A program made the translations under genes and the position numbers. Below are positions 63,149 through 64,000 of a stretch of DNA of 64,000 nt, one piece after another (the first letter of the stretch is position 1; each line of letters opens with the position of its first letter). The stretch comes from Rhodeus uyekii (lineage: Eukaryota; Chordata; Actinopteri; Cypriniformes; Acheilognathidae): contig JAWRVZ010000582.1 in the NCBI GenBank assembly GCA_037043235.1, positions 82,045 to 146,044 of the forward strand, given 5' to 3'. The notes below the pieces were generated by a model that was not told the origin of the DNA, made no database searches, and saw only the letters and a program-made list of their open reading frames with translations.

Positions 63149-63622
63149 TTTAGAAAATAATACCTTTAAAATTTCATTTAAAAGTATATAATTCATATTA
63201 TATTTACATTTTAAAACAAACCCAGTCTTGATTCTGACACAATATTCTATTCTTGCATATTATTTTTCATAATCACATTAAAACGTGGAGATTGAGAGAG
63301 AAAAAAATGCAAATAAACATTAAACTCAAATAGAAATAAGGAAATAAAATCTCTTTTCCTACACACACACAAAAGCAAACTCAAACAAACACACACTCAC
63401 TTTCTCTCACAAACACTCAAATAAACACACACACAGACACATACACACACAAAAACACACTCACTCACATACTCTCTCTCTCTCACACAAACACACACCG
63501 TAACAATGTTGTGTTGTGTTGTGTTAAGTACACAGGATAAACACTAGTTTGTGATGTAGAATGACATTTTATTCTGACGGTTTGGAAATGACACACACAC
63601 ACACACACACAGACACAGACTT

Positions 63623-63660
<38 letters not shown>

Positions 63661-63666
63661 AGACTT

Positions 63667-63704
<38 letters not shown>

Positions 63705-64000
63705 TCTATAATGGATGAACATTAAACTTGATGTTATCATAAATTATATAACATGCTCTGATGAGTCACTTACTCTATAATGGGAAAATAACTCAGCCGA
63801 CTCTTTATACATGTTCCTTAACAATATTCACTGTGTAAAGTTCGTTTGAAAAACTGAAACAAAAACTGGATAAAACCAAACTAAACTCTTACAGTGAGTC
63901 ACTGTATAAACCCTGACATGCTTTTTGCAGCTTCACGCAGAGAAAAACTTGTTTTGTCTCAGTTAATTACACAATTGTCAGTGCGATCAAAGACTGAAAG
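63149..64000. other. No gene seen; CA microsatellites 63361-63700
   Basis: Several CA runs lie at 63361-63500, 63591-63652 and 63667-63700. The last two are near copies of each other (CACAGACACAGACTTAAA). The rest is AT-rich. Confidence 0.7.

Overview
The window looks like nuclear DNA of a teleost fish, most likely a cyprinid (carp or minnow group). The evidence is vertebrate split genes (a very large interferon-inducible GTPase, a zc3h7-type zinc-finger gene, a TRIM gene), fish repeat classes (DIRS elements, Tc1 with doubled terminal repeats, tRNA-derived SINEs, L2-like LINEs), GT/AG introns and many CA, GA and AT microsatellites. The species is not decided by the sequence, and the cyprinid call rests on repeat families I recognise.

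Layout. 0-9 kb: LTR pieces, a 2.2-kb element with 12-bp inverted ends, duplicated non-coding segments, a Tc1 copy (6294-7837) and three copies of one promoter-like module holding an interferon-response element and a TATA box. 9.3-22.7 kb: an interferon-inducible very large GTPase (gvin1-like, intact 1632-codon exon at 17411-22309). Its probable first exon lies at about 9.3 kb, and the roughly 8-kb intron between is filled with a DIRS element nested in a gag-type LTR element plus another LTR. 24.5-27.8 kb: a second, damaged DIRS element. 28.8-34.3 kb: a complete-ended LTR retrotransposon on the minus strand with a primer site matching tRNA-Ala and almost no coding capacity. 35.2-51.6 kb: minus-strand exons of a zc3h7a/b-type gene. 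Its introns hold an L2-like LINE, a small-ORF retroposon, a 4.8-kb minisatellite, a 112-bp tandem repeat and a hAT element inside a SINE. 52.5-61.0 kb: plus-strand exons of a TRIM (RING, B-box, coiled coil) gene with several LTR elements in intron 1 and a 5'-truncated LINE inside its third exon. 61-64 kb: AT-rich spacer, a SINE and CA repeats; no SPRY exon is seen.

How the parts fit. The only clearly intact host coding exon is the gvin1-like GTPase. An ISRE/TATA module about 8 kb upstream fits interferon control of that gene. The TRIM copy is broken by a LINE. The zc3h7 copy has a frame break and lacks its 3' exons in the window, so it may be a pseudogene or a misassembled locus. The rest is a nest of transposable elements. 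The most unusual items are the triplicated, partly divergent ISRE promoter module; a gag-only LTR family with expanding GC-rich minisatellites open in several frames; a retroposon carrying an intact 124-codon membrane/coiled-coil ORF; and a LINE 5' junction that has itself been copied three times.
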